Below are positions 7,156-14,605 of a stretch of 23,109 bases of DNA, in pieces. Position numbers and translations under genes: made by a program. The first letter of the stretch is position 1. Every line of letters starts with the position of its first letter. The DNA comes from Bacteroidota bacterium (lineage in GTDB: Bacteria > Bacteroidota > Bacteroidia > Bacteroidales > FEN-979): the NCBI GenBank assembly GCA_026391755.1, contig JAPLDN010000420.1:1-23109 (forward strand), given 5' to 3'. The notes beneath the pieces are model-generated. The model did no database searches. It had not been told where the DNA came from and worked only from the letters and a program-made list of their open reading frames with translations.

Positions 7156-7164
7156 ACTATGTGG

Positions 7165-7194
7165 CAAAAATACAGGGATTTTTGGAATTCTCAA
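7165..7194 (-). promoter_or_regulatory. Promoter of the epimerase/ferritin-like unit
   Basis: On the minus strand there is a TTG (7194-7192), a 19-base spacer, then TATTTTTG (7172-7165), an exact TAnnTTTG. Both elements and the spacing fit the Bacteroidota housekeeping promoter. It leaves a leader of about 40 bases before the ATG. Confidence 0.65.
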
Positions 7195-7336
7195 TGGTCA
7201 TTTTGTCAGTTCCTGGCAGAATCTCATTGTAAAAATATTTCTTCCTTGAAAACAATTTTCTCCCTAAGTCGAAACCTTTATCAGTAACGGTTTTGGAACA
7301 TATAACCCTGATTCCGTAATAAAATATTTTTCTTGT

Positions 7337-7370
7337 TTTGTAAAATGGCATAATAATTGTTTTAATTTTG
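7337..7370 (+). promoter_or_regulatory. Promoter of the tetR-efflux operon
   Basis: TTTG (7337-7340) is followed after 22 bases by TAATTTTG (7363-7370), an exact TAnnTTTG -7 element. The spacing is slightly longer than the usual 19-21. The start point would fall inside the adjoining inverted repeat. The rest of the 298-base gap (7121-7418) holds the divergent mce promoter and no convincing gene. Confidence 0.65.
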
Positions 7371-7391
7371 GACCGATTTAGTCAATTGGTC
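7371..7391. promoter_or_regulatory. Candidate TetR operator
   Basis: GACCGATT (7371-7378) and AATTGGTC (7384-7391) form an inverted repeat with 7 of 8 matching positions and a 5-base centre, directly abutting the -7 element and covering the expected transcription start. A TetR-family gene starts 28 bases further on. Dyads of this size at this position are typical of autorepressing TetR regulators. Confidence 0.65.
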
Positions 7392-7418
7392 GAATTTGCA
7401 AATTAAAATACTTTAATT

Positions 7419-8006
7419 ATGGTAAATAAAGATGAAATACGGGAATCCATTCTGAAAGTAGCCCAGGAAATATTCAGCAGGTTTGGTTTTCATAAGACCG
7501 CCATGGATGATATCGCCAGGGGCATGGGAAAGGGTAAAAGTTCTATTTACTATTACTTCAACAGTAAAGAGGATATATTCAGAGCTGTAGTAGAAAAAGA
7601 GTTGGCCGATCTCAGGAACAAAATCATTTCATCAGTGTCAGAGGCAAAAGGACCTAAAGAAAAAATTAAGGCCTATGTAATTGAAAGAATGAAGGGACTG
7701 AGGAACCTGGTCAATCTTTTCAATGTCCTTAGGACTGAATTTATTACCCAGAGGGATTTTACTGATCAAATCCGCATGAAGACTGATGAAGAAGAGATCA
7801 ATATCGTTATAAAGATCCTCGACGAAGGAGTTGTCGACGGGATCTTCCATCTTGAAGACACTTTTCTGACTGCCATAGCTATTGTAACAGCCCTGAAGGG
7901 AATGGAAATTCCTCTTGTCGTCTCCCAGGTTAACAAAGAGAATCATCTGGAAATAACGTTAGATCGTCTCCTCGACGTATTGTTCTATGGAATACTTAAA
8001 AGATAA
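7419..8006 (+). CDS. TetR/AcrR-family transcriptional regulator
   Basis: 195 residues, normal for the family. The N-terminal helix-turn-helix domain (about 5-55) reads ILKVAQEIFSRFGFHKTAMD, then DIARGMGKGKSSIYYYFNSK and EDIFRAVVEKE, matching the TetR_N pattern closely. The rest is a helical ligand-binding domain with no recognisable substrate signature. It is the first gene of an efflux operon and has a promoter/operator dyad in front of it. It therefore most likely represses its own operon and is released by a compound the pump handles (inference). The TolC-type gene starts 25 bases after its stop. Confidence 0.93.
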   Translation: MVNKDEIRESILKVAQEIFSRFGFHKTAMDDIARGMGKGKSSIYYYFNSKEDIFRAVVEKELADLRNKIISSVSEAKGPKEKIKAYVIERMKGLRNLVNLFNVLRTEFITQRDFTDQIRMKTDEEEINIVIKILDEGVVDGIFHLEDTFLTAIAIVTALKGMEIPLVVSQVNKENHLEITLDRLLDVLFYGILKR

Positions 8007-8031
8007 GTCTCCAAATACTAATTTTCTTATC

Positions 8032-9528
8032 ATGAAATCCAAAATAAATAGCCTGCTGTTTATCCTAGTCCTGCTGACAATGCCGGTTGCCACGCTTGCT
8101 GCTTCGGGACCAGCCGTTGTCAGGAAATTGTCATTTGAACAGGCTCTCGAAGTTACTTACCAGAACAGTCATGTCCTTAAACAGGTCAACTACCTTCAGA
8201 AGCAGAAAGATCAGGAACGCATGGCTGCCAAAGGTTTATATTTCCCAACAATAGGAATTACCGCATCTGCGGTAATAATGTCGGATCCCATCACATTAGA
8301 CCTGAACCCTGTAAAGGACGCCATCACCCCATTGTATAAAACACTCGGAAGTTACGGGAAATTCGGCGATGTTCCAGGCTTGCCCGACGAGGTTGCAACC
8401 CAGGTGATCAGGCAGAAACTTAACGCCGGCCTTAGTGAGATCCAGAACCAGGACTGGAACCAGGTTATCCAGAAACAGCAATTCGCGGTGTTGGCTGCAA
8501 ACTTCCAATGGCCGGTATTTACCGGGGGTAAAATATTGATAGCCAATAAAGCTGCCGAGATACAGAAAAAGGATGTAAGTGATGTTTCTCGTCAAAAGGA
8601 AGGAGAGCTGATGAGCGAACTTGCCGAAAGGTATTATGGGCTCTGTCTTGCTTCGGCCGTAGTGCAGGTTCGCACCGATGTATACAGCGGGCTGCAACAG
8701 CATCTTGAGGATGCGAAAAAACTTGAACAACAGGGAATGATTTCAAATGCCGATCTGCTTCATGCGAAGGTATTCAATGCCCAGGCAGGAAGAGAACTAA
8801 GCAAAGCTTTACAAAATTCTGATATAGTGTACCAGGCTCTCAGCAATACCATGGCAAGCGATGATAGTTCTAAAATAGAACCTTCGTCAGGCTTGTTTTA
8901 TCTTGACTCTATTGAACCTGAATCATATTTCGTAAACATTTCGTTGAGCAGGAACCCATTGCTGAACCAGATTGAGACAAAAAAACAGCTTTCTGTACAG
9001 AAATATAAAGCAGAAAAGGCAGAATTTTTTCCCACAATAGCATTCCAGGGAACTTATGACATAGTGAACAAGGATCTTTCGACCTATATCCCCGATTGGG
9101 AAGTTGGAATTGGCCTGAAGTGGACCATTTTTGACGGCGTTACCCGACTTGGAAAAGTCAAAGCTGCTTCCATGCAAACTAAACAGGTGGAAGAATTCGG
9201 AATTAAAGCCAAGGGTGATGTGGCAACCATGATCAATAAACTTTACCATGAGCTGAACATGTACCGTGAACAGCTTACAGAGCTTGAAATGGCAAGGCAA
9301 TATGCAGAAGAATATTTAAGGGCAAGGGAAAAGGAATTTCATGAAGATATGACGAATTCAACCCAGGTCATCGATGCAAAGCTGGCCCTGGCCCAGGTCA
9401 GGACTGAGCGCCTTCAGGCAATGTACAATTATGATCTTACCCTTGCAAGGCTGCTTGAATATTCAGGAATTCCGGGGGATTTTCCTTCCTATTCGAAAAG
9501 AACCGGAATGAAATCCGAAAGCTATTAA
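8032..9528 (+). CDS. TolC-family outer membrane efflux protein
   Basis: 498 residues from the ATG at 8032. An upstream in-frame ATG at 7987 overlaps tetR and would put 15 polar residues before the signal peptide, so the later start is preferred. A signal peptide is clear: MKSKINSLLFILVLLTMPVA then TLAA. Two OEP repeats follow (about 32-255 and 300-480), with family blocks such as LSFEQALEVTYQNSHVLKQV, WPVFTGGK, GMISNADLLHAKV, FPTIAFQGTYD, GIGLKWTIFDG and the long alpha-helical segments that form the periplasmic tunnel. It would be the exit duct for the pump encoded by the following genes. Confidence 0.92.
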   Translation: MKSKINSLLFILVLLTMPVATLAASGPAVVRKLSFEQALEVTYQNSHVLKQVNYLQKQKDQERMAAKGLYFPTIGITASAVIMSDPITLDLNPVKDAITPLYKTLGSYGKFGDVPGLPDEVATQVIRQKLNAGLSEIQNQDWNQVIQKQQFAVLAANFQWPVFTGGKILIANKAAEIQKKDVSDVSRQKEGELMSELAERYYGLCLASAVVQVRTDVYSGLQQHLEDAKKLEQQGMISNADLLHAKVFNAQAGRELSKALQNSDIVYQALSNTMASDDSSKIEPSSGLFYLDSIEPESYFVNISLSRNPLLNQIETKKQLSVQKYKAEKAEFFPTIAFQGTYDIVNKDLSTYIPDWEVGIGLKWTIFDGVTRLGKVKAASMQTKQVEEFGIKAKGDVATMINKLYHELNMYREQLTELEMARQYAEEYLRAREKEFHEDMTNSTQVIDAKLALAQVRTERLQAMYNYDLTLARLLEYSGIPGDFPSYSKRTGMKSESY

Positions 9529-9561
9529 CGATTTTTAAACAAAAAGAAAACAAATAACGTC

Positions 9562-10566
9562 ATGAATAAAAAAGGCATTATTACAGCAACGGTCGGCATA
9601 GGATTTCTCCTGTTCCTTGTGATCTTTTCCATTATTGTTATAAGTCAACCAGGGCCTCTTGAGGTACAGGGTGAAATTGACGCGACACAGGTAAGGGTTG
9701 CATCCAAGATTGTGGGTCGCCTCGACAGCCTTCCTGTACATAAAGGAGATGCCGTATTAAAAGGACAACTTCTGTTTACCTTAAAAAGTCCTGAAATAGG
9801 GGCAAAGCTTGACCAGGCCAATGCAGCATTGTTGGGGGCCCGGGCTCAAAACGATAAAGCCAACACAGGCGCTGAAACTGAAGATATTGAAGCAGCAAAA
9901 AATATGTATATGAAAGCCTTGGCTGCCAGTGATCTTGCCCAGAAAACGTATGACAGGATCAATAATCTTTATAAAGACGGTGTAGTGCCTGCCCAGAAAA
10001 AAGATGAAGCCGAAACTCAATTGAAAGCCGCAATGGAAACAGCAAATGCAGCCAGAGAAACCTGGAATAAAGCAAAAAAAGGTACCAGGATTGAAGACAA
10101 GGAAACGGCAAGAGCCATGGTATCAAGGGCACAGGGAGCCATTGAAGAGGTCAGGAGTTATCTTAGCGAAACCAGTATTTCATCTCCTGTAGACGGGGAA
10201 GTATCGGATATTATTGCAGAATCGGGAGAATTGGTTTCGGCAGGTTATCCCGTCCTTACCATTGTGAACCTCAGGGACTGCTGGGCAACTTTCAATTTAC
10301 GGGAAGACCTGCTTGCTTCAATAAGGATGGGCAGTGTTTTCTATGCTAAGGTGCCTGCACTGGGGAATAAGGAAATCCGGCTGAAAGTTACTTACATACA
10401 TCCATTGGGGAATTTTGCTACATGGAATGCTACAAAGACTTCCGGGGATTTTGATATGAAGACCTTTGAGGTTCATGCAAGGCCCGAACAAACTGTTGAA
10501 GGACTTCGCCCGGGCATGAGTGTTCTTGTCGACTGGAAATCAGTTAAAGAGTACTCAGGAAAATGA
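9562..10566 (+). CDS. HlyD/EmrA-type periplasmic adaptor (membrane fusion protein)
   Basis: 334 residues. One N-terminal membrane helix (about 7-28) anchors it in the inner membrane. The split lipoyl-like half-motifs are VQGEIDATQVRVASKIVGRL (about 36-55) and TSISSPVDGEVSDIIAESGE (about 208-227). Between them is an Ala/Lys/Glu-rich coiled-coil hairpin (about 80-200). A beta-barrel domain follows, ending GLRPGMSVLVDW, the usual adaptor end motif. It bridges the inner-membrane permeases and the TolC-type protein. Its last codons overlap the next gene by 4 bases (ATGA), indicating translational coupling. Confidence 0.93.
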   Translation: MNKKGIITATVGIGFLLFLVIFSIIVISQPGPLEVQGEIDATQVRVASKIVGRLDSLPVHKGDAVLKGQLLFTLKSPEIGAKLDQANAALLGARAQNDKANTGAETEDIEAAKNMYMKALAASDLAQKTYDRINNLYKDGVVPAQKKDEAETQLKAAMETANAARETWNKAKKGTRIEDKETARAMVSRAQGAIEEVRSYLSETSISSPVDGEVSDIIAESGELVSAGYPVLTIVNLRDCWATFNLREDLLASIRMGSVFYAKVPALGNKEIRLKVTYIHPLGNFATWNATKTSGDFDMKTFEVHARPEQTVEGLRPGMSVLVDWKSVKEYSGK

Positions 10567-11744
10567 AAACCTTCCTGAATAACCGGTTTGCAATCGTTGT
10601 CGGAAGAGAGCTTAAAAGGATGGTCTCCGATAAAGTTTACCTGTTCATCGGGCTCATCGCGCCTGTTGCGGGATTTGGAATGATTATCTGGATCTTCTCT
10701 GCAGGTGTCCCAAGAAAGCTGCCTGTGGCAATTGTTGACCTGGACCATACCAGCCTTTCACGTCAAATCATCAGGTCGGTTGATGCAACATCTATCGCCA
10801 ATTCTGCCGGAAGTTATTCCGACCTTGATCAGGCTTCAAAAGCAATGGTATCAGGAGCCGTTGAGGCTGTGATATGCATACCTCAGCATACGGAACGAAA
10901 TGTTATCCGCGGACAAAGTGCCCCGGTTGCGGTTTACATGAATAATGCATATCTCATTAAAGCAGGTCTTCTAAAAAGCGGGATACAGAAAGCACTTGCA
11001 GCCCTCTCTACGGGAATAAAGGTCAGGTCAATGATGATGGGCGGGGAGAATGAGAAACAAGCCACTTCAAAAGTAATGGCTGTACGATTAAGACCGGTAC
11101 TACTTTTTAATCCTTACACCAACTACGAGTACTACCTTACATTGCTGCTTTTACCGGTCTTGCTTACAGTCTTTGTCCTGTTCGGCACCATTTATGCAAT
11201 CGGCACCGAACTGCAATACGGCACCGGCCCAGACTGGTTTAACGCATCAGGCAATAACCTGATGATCGCGGTTACCGGTAAATTTCTACCGTACTCAGTT
11301 GTTTTTTGCATACAGGCTTTATCAATGAACATGCTGTTTTTCAGCGTATTGGGCCTGCCCCTGAACGGTCATCTGGGTTTAATCCTGACATCCGAATTGC
11401 TCATGATACTGGCTTACCAGTTTATGGCTGTTCTTTTTGTTTCGGTAATGAAAAACATGCGGCTGGCATTATCCATTGCAAGCGCATATACCATGCTGGC
11501 AGTGACCTTTGCAGGGCTTACGTTTCCCTTGTTTGGGATGCCTGCAATTGCACAGGTTTTCAGCAGGGTATTTCCATTTTCATACTGGCTTGATCTGTTT
11601 GCCGGTCAGACCCTGAGGGGGGAGCCTGCTTCAAATGCCATCATACAATTGTTTTTTATCTGCATTTTCATCATGGCCGGGGCCTTGTTTACACCACGTC
11701 TCAGGTATATTCTAAGCACCCCGAAGTATTGGGGAAAAATCTGA
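10563..11744 (+). CDS. ABC-2-type transporter permease (first of pair)
   Basis: 393 residues. One N-terminal helix (about 24-47) is followed by a periplasmic domain with KLPVAIVDLDHTSLSRQIIRS and then five C-terminal helices (about 190-385), the ABC2_membrane_3 layout of the YhhJ/YbhR type. The motif FNPYTNYEYYLTLLLLPVLL before the helices and LFGMPAIAQVFSRVFPFSYWLDL near the end are typical. It starts with an ATGA overlap on the adaptor gene and the second permease begins 7 bases after its stop. No ABC ATPase is in the operon. Many Bacteroidota operons of this layout also seem to lack one (recollection). Confidence 0.88.
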   Translation: MKTFLNNRFAIVVGRELKRMVSDKVYLFIGLIAPVAGFGMIIWIFSAGVPRKLPVAIVDLDHTSLSRQIIRSVDATSIANSAGSYSDLDQASKAMVSGAVEAVICIPQHTERNVIRGQSAPVAVYMNNAYLIKAGLLKSGIQKALAALSTGIKVRSMMMGGENEKQATSKVMAVRLRPVLLFNPYTNYEYYLTLLLLPVLLTVFVLFGTIYAIGTELQYGTGPDWFNASGNNLMIAVTGKFLPYSVVFCIQALSMNMLFFSVLGLPLNGHLGLILTSELLMILAYQFMAVLFVSVMKNMRLALSIASAYTMLAVTFAGLTFPLFGMPAIAQVFSRVFPFSYWLDLFAGQTLRGEPASNAIIQLFFICIFIMAGALFTPRLRYILSTPKYWGKI

Positions 11745-11751
11745 AGGTATC

Positions 11752-12767
11752 ATGATTAAAACTATTCCGAAGCATATATTAAATACAAGCGGGGTCGTAA
11801 TTTCCGAGATTCGCGAATCTTTTATGGATGCAGGGACGGTATTGATCTTTATCGTTGCTGTCATACTGTATCCGATGCTTTATTCAATCGGTTACATCAA
11901 AAGGAAATACTAAGCCGGCGGCAGGCCGATGTCACAGTTTATTGTGATGCCGGGAAATTCTTTGTCTACAAACAGGTATTCACAGCTTCAACTTATGCAA
12001 CCGGAACATTAAATGCCGGGGCGGAAATCAAATCCCTTCTTGCGCAGGGTCATTCCTGGGATGATGCGTTGAACCGTTTTGAAGGGCTTAATGCCCAGTT
12101 CTTTGAACTTTACAATCCTTCATCAGGTTATTGTACTTTCATCGTCCCTGGTATATTGATTATTGTCATTCAGCAATCTTTGCTTGTTGGCATAGGACTG
12201 CTCTTTGGAAAAAACAATGAACGAAGGAAATTCACAGATGAGGGCAAATTAATTCCTTCAGGTTTCAGTAATCTTGAATCGATCCTGGGAAAAGCCACGG
12301 CTTATGTAATTCTCTACCTTTTTTCTACACTGGTAACCCTGGTCCTGCTTTACCATTGGCTATCCTTCCCTGAAAAAGGGAGTTTCTGGTCGGTATACAT
12401 AATGCTTATCCCTTTTCTGTATGCAGTTTCCTTTCTTGGGATCGCTATTGGTTGCTGGTTTAAGAAGAGGGTCCATGCACTGATGTTCATAGTGTTTGTT
12501 TCTCCGATTGTATTTTTCCTGACAGGTGTGGCCTGGCCCGTAGAATCACTGCCTCCCTTATTAAAATTACTCGCATATGTATTTCCCACAACACCTATGA
12601 TCCCTGCATTTATCAAACTCAGGCTGATCGGTGGAGGAATTAATTCCGTATTTCATGAATGGACGGTGATAATAATACAAATGATTGTTTATCTGGGTCT
12701 GGCCCTGGTATCATATTGGTTCGCAGTCAAATCAAACAATCAGTCCCCCAAGACTGATGCATTATAA
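11752..12767 (+). pseudogene. ABC-2-type permease (second of pair), broken by deletion and frameshift
   Basis: From ATG 11752 the frame reads MIKTIPKHILNTSGVVISEI, then a membrane helix ending VILYPMLYSIGYI, and stops with TAA at 11911. The rest of the gene continues in another frame from about 11895: KEILSRRQADVTVY, then the C-terminal helices, ending at 12767. Compared with the intact neighbour at 10563, about 60 residues are missing. That segment should lie between the first helix (MIIWIFSAG there) and the block that aligns here with EILSRRQADVTVYCDAG, and would include a VAIVDLDHTSLSR-like region. The deletion size is not a multiple of three. The distal frame has a possible internal ATG at 12069, but this would yield only the C-terminal half. 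As sequenced, the second permease cannot be made. Confidence 0.85.
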
Positions 12768-12772
12768 ATCAT

Positions 12773-12845
12773 AAAGGCACAGGATCGAAATGGTTTTTGG
12801 TTAATACAAACGTTCTTTTATACCTTGATCCTGTGTCTTTTTTTC
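12773..12845 (+). terminator. Intrinsic terminator of the efflux operon
   Basis: GGCACAGGATC (12776-12786) pairs with GATCCTGTGTC (12827-12837), 11 bp with one G-U. AAA/TTT extends the stem, and TTTTTTT follows. The loop is about 40 bases, unusually long. It lies 10 bases after the stop of the second permease. Confidence 0.8.
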
Positions 12846-12859
12846 TCACCGCATCCATT

Positions 12860-12881
12860 CCCCGGCTCCCTGCAACCGGGG
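12860..12881. repeat. GC-rich hairpin between efflux operon and rhodanese-like gene
   Basis: CCCCGG (12860-12865) and CCGGGG (12876-12881) form a 6-bp stem with a 10-nt loop. GGTTAACC, a small palindrome, lies just after (12889-12896). There is no T-tract. Role unknown; it sits upstream of the putative -7 element at 12918. Confidence 0.35.
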
Positions 12882-12917
12882 GCAATCAGGTTAACCATCT
12901 GGTGTTACTCTTCTTCT

Positions 12918-12925
12918 TATCTTTA
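12918..12925 (+). promoter_or_regulatory. Candidate -7 element for the rhodanese-like gene
   Basis: TATCTTTA (7 of 8 to TAnnTTTG) followed by CAA lies 52 bases before the ATG. A convincing -33 is not visible. Confidence 0.3.
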
Positions 12926-12977
12926 CAACGGCGGATGAGATCCTGCCCGAACCAATCCGGTACAAAAATCAAGGCAG

Positions 12978-13391
12978 ATGAATGGCTTTTTCTCAGACTG
13001 TAAACTGAAAATAGGGGAGACCGCATTTGTCCTCCCTTCGGAACTTCCTGGATTGCTTTCACGGGGTGCGGTTTTGGTTGACATTCGCACAGAACTTGAA
13101 ACGGAAATCAAGGCATTCGGCATTGAGAACGTGGTTTACCTTCCCCATCACGATCTGGATGAAAAATGGGAATCGCTTCCCCTGGAAAGGCCCATGGTCT
13201 TTGCCGATGCTGTTGGCCTCCACAGCAAAGAGGCTGCAGAAAAAATGTCAGGGAAAGGTTATAATGAAACGGCAAGCCTTGCCGGTGGGATTGCCGACTG
13301 GGAAAAGGACGGGATGCCAATGTGCGCCGGGAAATACCAGCCCCTGAACGGTCCCTGCCCCTGCATGATCAGGCCACATAAAAGAAAATAA
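12978..13391 (+). CDS. Rhodanese-like protein lacking the catalytic cysteine
   Basis: 137 residues with a single rhodanese fold: LVDIRTELE (about 33-41), a central strand VVYLPHHDLD, an active-site loop region PMVFADAVGLHS (72-83) and LAGGIADWEKDGMP (101-114). Active rhodaneses have C-x-x-G-x-R-S in the loop. Here the aligned sequence is D77-A-V-G-L-H-S, so the sulfur-carrying Cys is Asp and the Arg is His. It therefore cannot work as a classical sulfurtransferase. The C-terminal tail contains C116, C127 and C129 in CAGKYQPLNGPCPCM, which could bind metal or carry sulfur instead (speculation). No partner gene is adjacent. The fold call is good; the role is unknown. Confidence 0.78.
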   Translation: MNGFFSDCKLKIGETAFVLPSELPGLLSRGAVLVDIRTELETEIKAFGIENVVYLPHHDLDEKWESLPLERPMVFADAVGLHSKEAAEKMSGKGYNETASLAGGIADWEKDGMPMCAGKYQPLNGPCPCMIRPHKRK

Positions 13392-13429
13392 AAATCTTCG
13401 CGGCAGTAATTTTACCTTTTGCCACGAAG
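13385..13429 (-). terminator. Terminator of tRNA-Ala (possibly bidirectional)
   Basis: CTTCGCGGCA (13396-13405) and TGCCACGAAG (13420-13429) form a 10-bp stem. Read on the minus strand the single irregular pair is a G-U wobble and the stem is followed by ATTTTTATTTT, a good terminator for the tRNA. On the plus strand the same position is a C-A mismatch, so it would be weaker for the rhodanese-like gene. Confidence 0.7.
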
Positions 13430-13437
13430 GTTTGTTG

Positions 13438-13511
13438 TGGAGTATAGGGGAGTCGAACCCCTGACCTTTAGACTGCCAGTCTAACGCTCTAGCCAACTGA
13501 GCTAATACCCC
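13438..13511 (-). tRNA. tRNA-Ala (GGC)
   Basis: The minus strand folds into a full cloverleaf. The acceptor GGGGTAT (13511-13505) pairs with ATACTCC, including the G3-U70 wobble that defines alanine tRNAs. The anticodon stem TTAGA/TCTAA carries the loop CTGGCAG, anticodon GGC. The T arm is AGGGG-TTCGACT-CCCCT. The discriminator is A. CCA is not encoded. Confidence 0.93.
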
Positions 13512-13517
13512 CTTGGG

Positions 13518-13550
13518 GTTGCAAAAGTAAAAAAATTTTTACTTTGCAAC
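13518..13550. promoter_or_regulatory. Palindromic divergent promoter region between tRNA-Ala and thpR
   Basis: GTTGCAAAAGTAAAAA (from 13518) and TTTTTACTTTGCAAC (to 13550) are near-perfect inverted arms, differing by one extra A. The left arm carries TACTTTTG on the minus strand (13529-13522), an exact -7 element 11 bases before tRNA-Ala. The right arm carries the similar TACTTTG on the plus strand, towards thpR. The symmetry may simply reflect two facing promoters, or be an operator. Confidence 0.6.
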
Positions 13551-13558
13551 TATATTTG
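13551..13558 (+). promoter_or_regulatory. -7 promoter element for thpR
   Basis: TATATTTG exactly matches TAnnTTTG and ends 14 bases before the thpR ATG. No -33 TTTG lies at the usual spacing. Confidence 0.5.
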
Positions 13559-13572
13559 TTATCCCATATAAC

Positions 13573-14133
13573 ATGAAACGCATATTTGCAGCAGTTAAAA
13601 CAGAGCCCGGGGAAAACTTCATCAGATCCTTCGAAGAGCTCAGATCCAGGCTCATTGCAGAGCCTGTCAAATGGGTCGAAGAGCATAATATCCACATTAC
13701 CATAAAATTTTTCGGTGAAACAGAAGAAATTCTGATTCCTGCCATTTCAGAAACCCTTGATAAGATTGCGAAAAATAGCCCTGTAATAACGTTCAAGCTA
13801 AAGGGAATCGGTCTTTTCGGCAGCAGGTATCAGCCCAGGGTCATATGGGCCGGGGTTGATCCTTCGGATTCTTTGGCCTCCCTGATGCAAAACACTCAAA
13901 AAGAGATGGAAACGCAGGGTTTTAAAACCGACCGCCAGAATATTGTACCCCATCTGACACTGGGCAGAATAAAATTCATCAAAGACAAGCAGTTGTTTCA
14001 GAAGGTGATAGATTCATACAGGGAACTTCACTCTGATCCGATTAAAATAAAGGAATGTATCTTATACGAAAGCATTTTACTCAGGGACGGCCCCCGGTAT
14101 ATAAGTCTGAAGAAATTCCATTTTGGAAAATAA
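13573..14133 (+). CDS. thpR: RNA 2',3'-cyclic phosphodiesterase (2H family)
   Basis: 186 residues, the normal length. The two HxT motifs of the 2H phosphoesterase fold are present: HITI (41-44, followed by KFFGE) and HLTL (127-130, followed by GR). The N-terminal MKRIFAAVK, the mid-block GLFGSRYQPRVIWAGVD and the C-terminal LYESILLRDGPRYISLKKF are typical of ThpR/LigT. The enzyme opens 2',3'-cyclic phosphates to 2'-phosphates and can join some tRNA halves in vitro; its cellular role is not settled. It is divergent from tRNA-Ala and followed by a strong hairpin. Confidence 0.93.
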   Translation: MKRIFAAVKTEPGENFIRSFEELRSRLIAEPVKWVEEHNIHITIKFFGETEEILIPAISETLDKIAKNSPVITFKLKGIGLFGSRYQPRVIWAGVDPSDSLASLMQNTQKEMETQGFKTDRQNIVPHLTLGRIKFIKDKQLFQKVIDSYRELHSDPIKIKECILYESILLRDGPRYISLKKFHFGK

Positions 14134-14135
14134 AG

Positions 14136-14164
14136 ATGGCCGGTCTTAAATCAAAACCGGCCAT
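14136..14164. terminator. Bidirectional hairpin between convergent thpR and DUF6249-like gene
   Basis: ATGGCCGGT (14136-14144) and ACCGGCCAT (14156-14164) form a perfect GC-rich 9-bp stem with an 11-nt loop, 2 bases after the thpR stop. On the minus strand CTTTATTTT follows, so it can end the convergent gene. On the plus strand the tail is A-rich, so termination of thpR is less certain. Confidence 0.65.
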
Positions 14165-14197
14165 AAAAACCTGATGAGCAAAAGATTACAGATTGTA

Positions 14198-14530
14198 TTA
14201 GGTTTTATCTGTTACCTTAAAACGGTTTGCAATGATATAGTAGATCATCAACGCAACACCTCCGAACAAGCAGATCATGGAAAAGAAAGCAGCTTCTTCT
14301 TCCATGCTGGTTGAACTTGAAATAATTTTTCCTGCAATAATGCCCAGGCCTATGCCAATAAATATCATTCCCCATTTAAGGGATCCCAGAATATTGCCTT
14401 TCGCATCAAGGTTTGAGGCACTTCCTCCGCTTTTGATCAGGCTCATCCGTTCTTTGTGCCTGAGCGAGATATAGACAATGCCAAAAACCATGGCAAAGAC
14501 TGTAATCGGTACAATAACTTCTGCGTTCAT
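14198..14530 (-). CDS. Small membrane protein, DUF6249-like
   Basis: 110 residues. Three hydrophobic segments are visible: about 5-22 (IVPITVFAMVFGIVYISL), 48-68 (LGSLKWGMIFIGIGLGIIAG) and 80-100 (AAFFSMICLFGGVALMIYYI). A basic stretch RHKERMSLIKSG links the first two. The H-K-E-R-x-x-x-I motif and the glycine-rich second helix resemble the DUF6249 family common in Bacteroidota, often encoded near ECF sigma factors. The biochemical role is unknown. The nearest sigma gene (16136) is about 1.6 kb away on the other strand, so co-regulation cannot be claimed. Confidence 0.65.
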   Translation of the reverse strand: MNAEVIVPITVFAMVFGIVYISLRHKERMSLIKSGGSASNLDAKGNILGSLKWGMIFIGIGLGIIAGKIISSSTSMEEEAAFFSMICLFGGVALMIYYIIANRFKVTDKT

Positions 14531-14605
14531 ATCCGTGTGAATTTAGGGTTTTATGTGTATTATGACCCTTTGACGCAGATGTTTATATTAGGTTACAGCT
14601 GAAAA

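Noticed and set aside
7157..7351. Small 64-residue gene on the minus strand between mce and tetR
   Set aside because: It covers the mce promoter and most of the divergent regulatory region, has biased AT-driven composition and no recognisable features.
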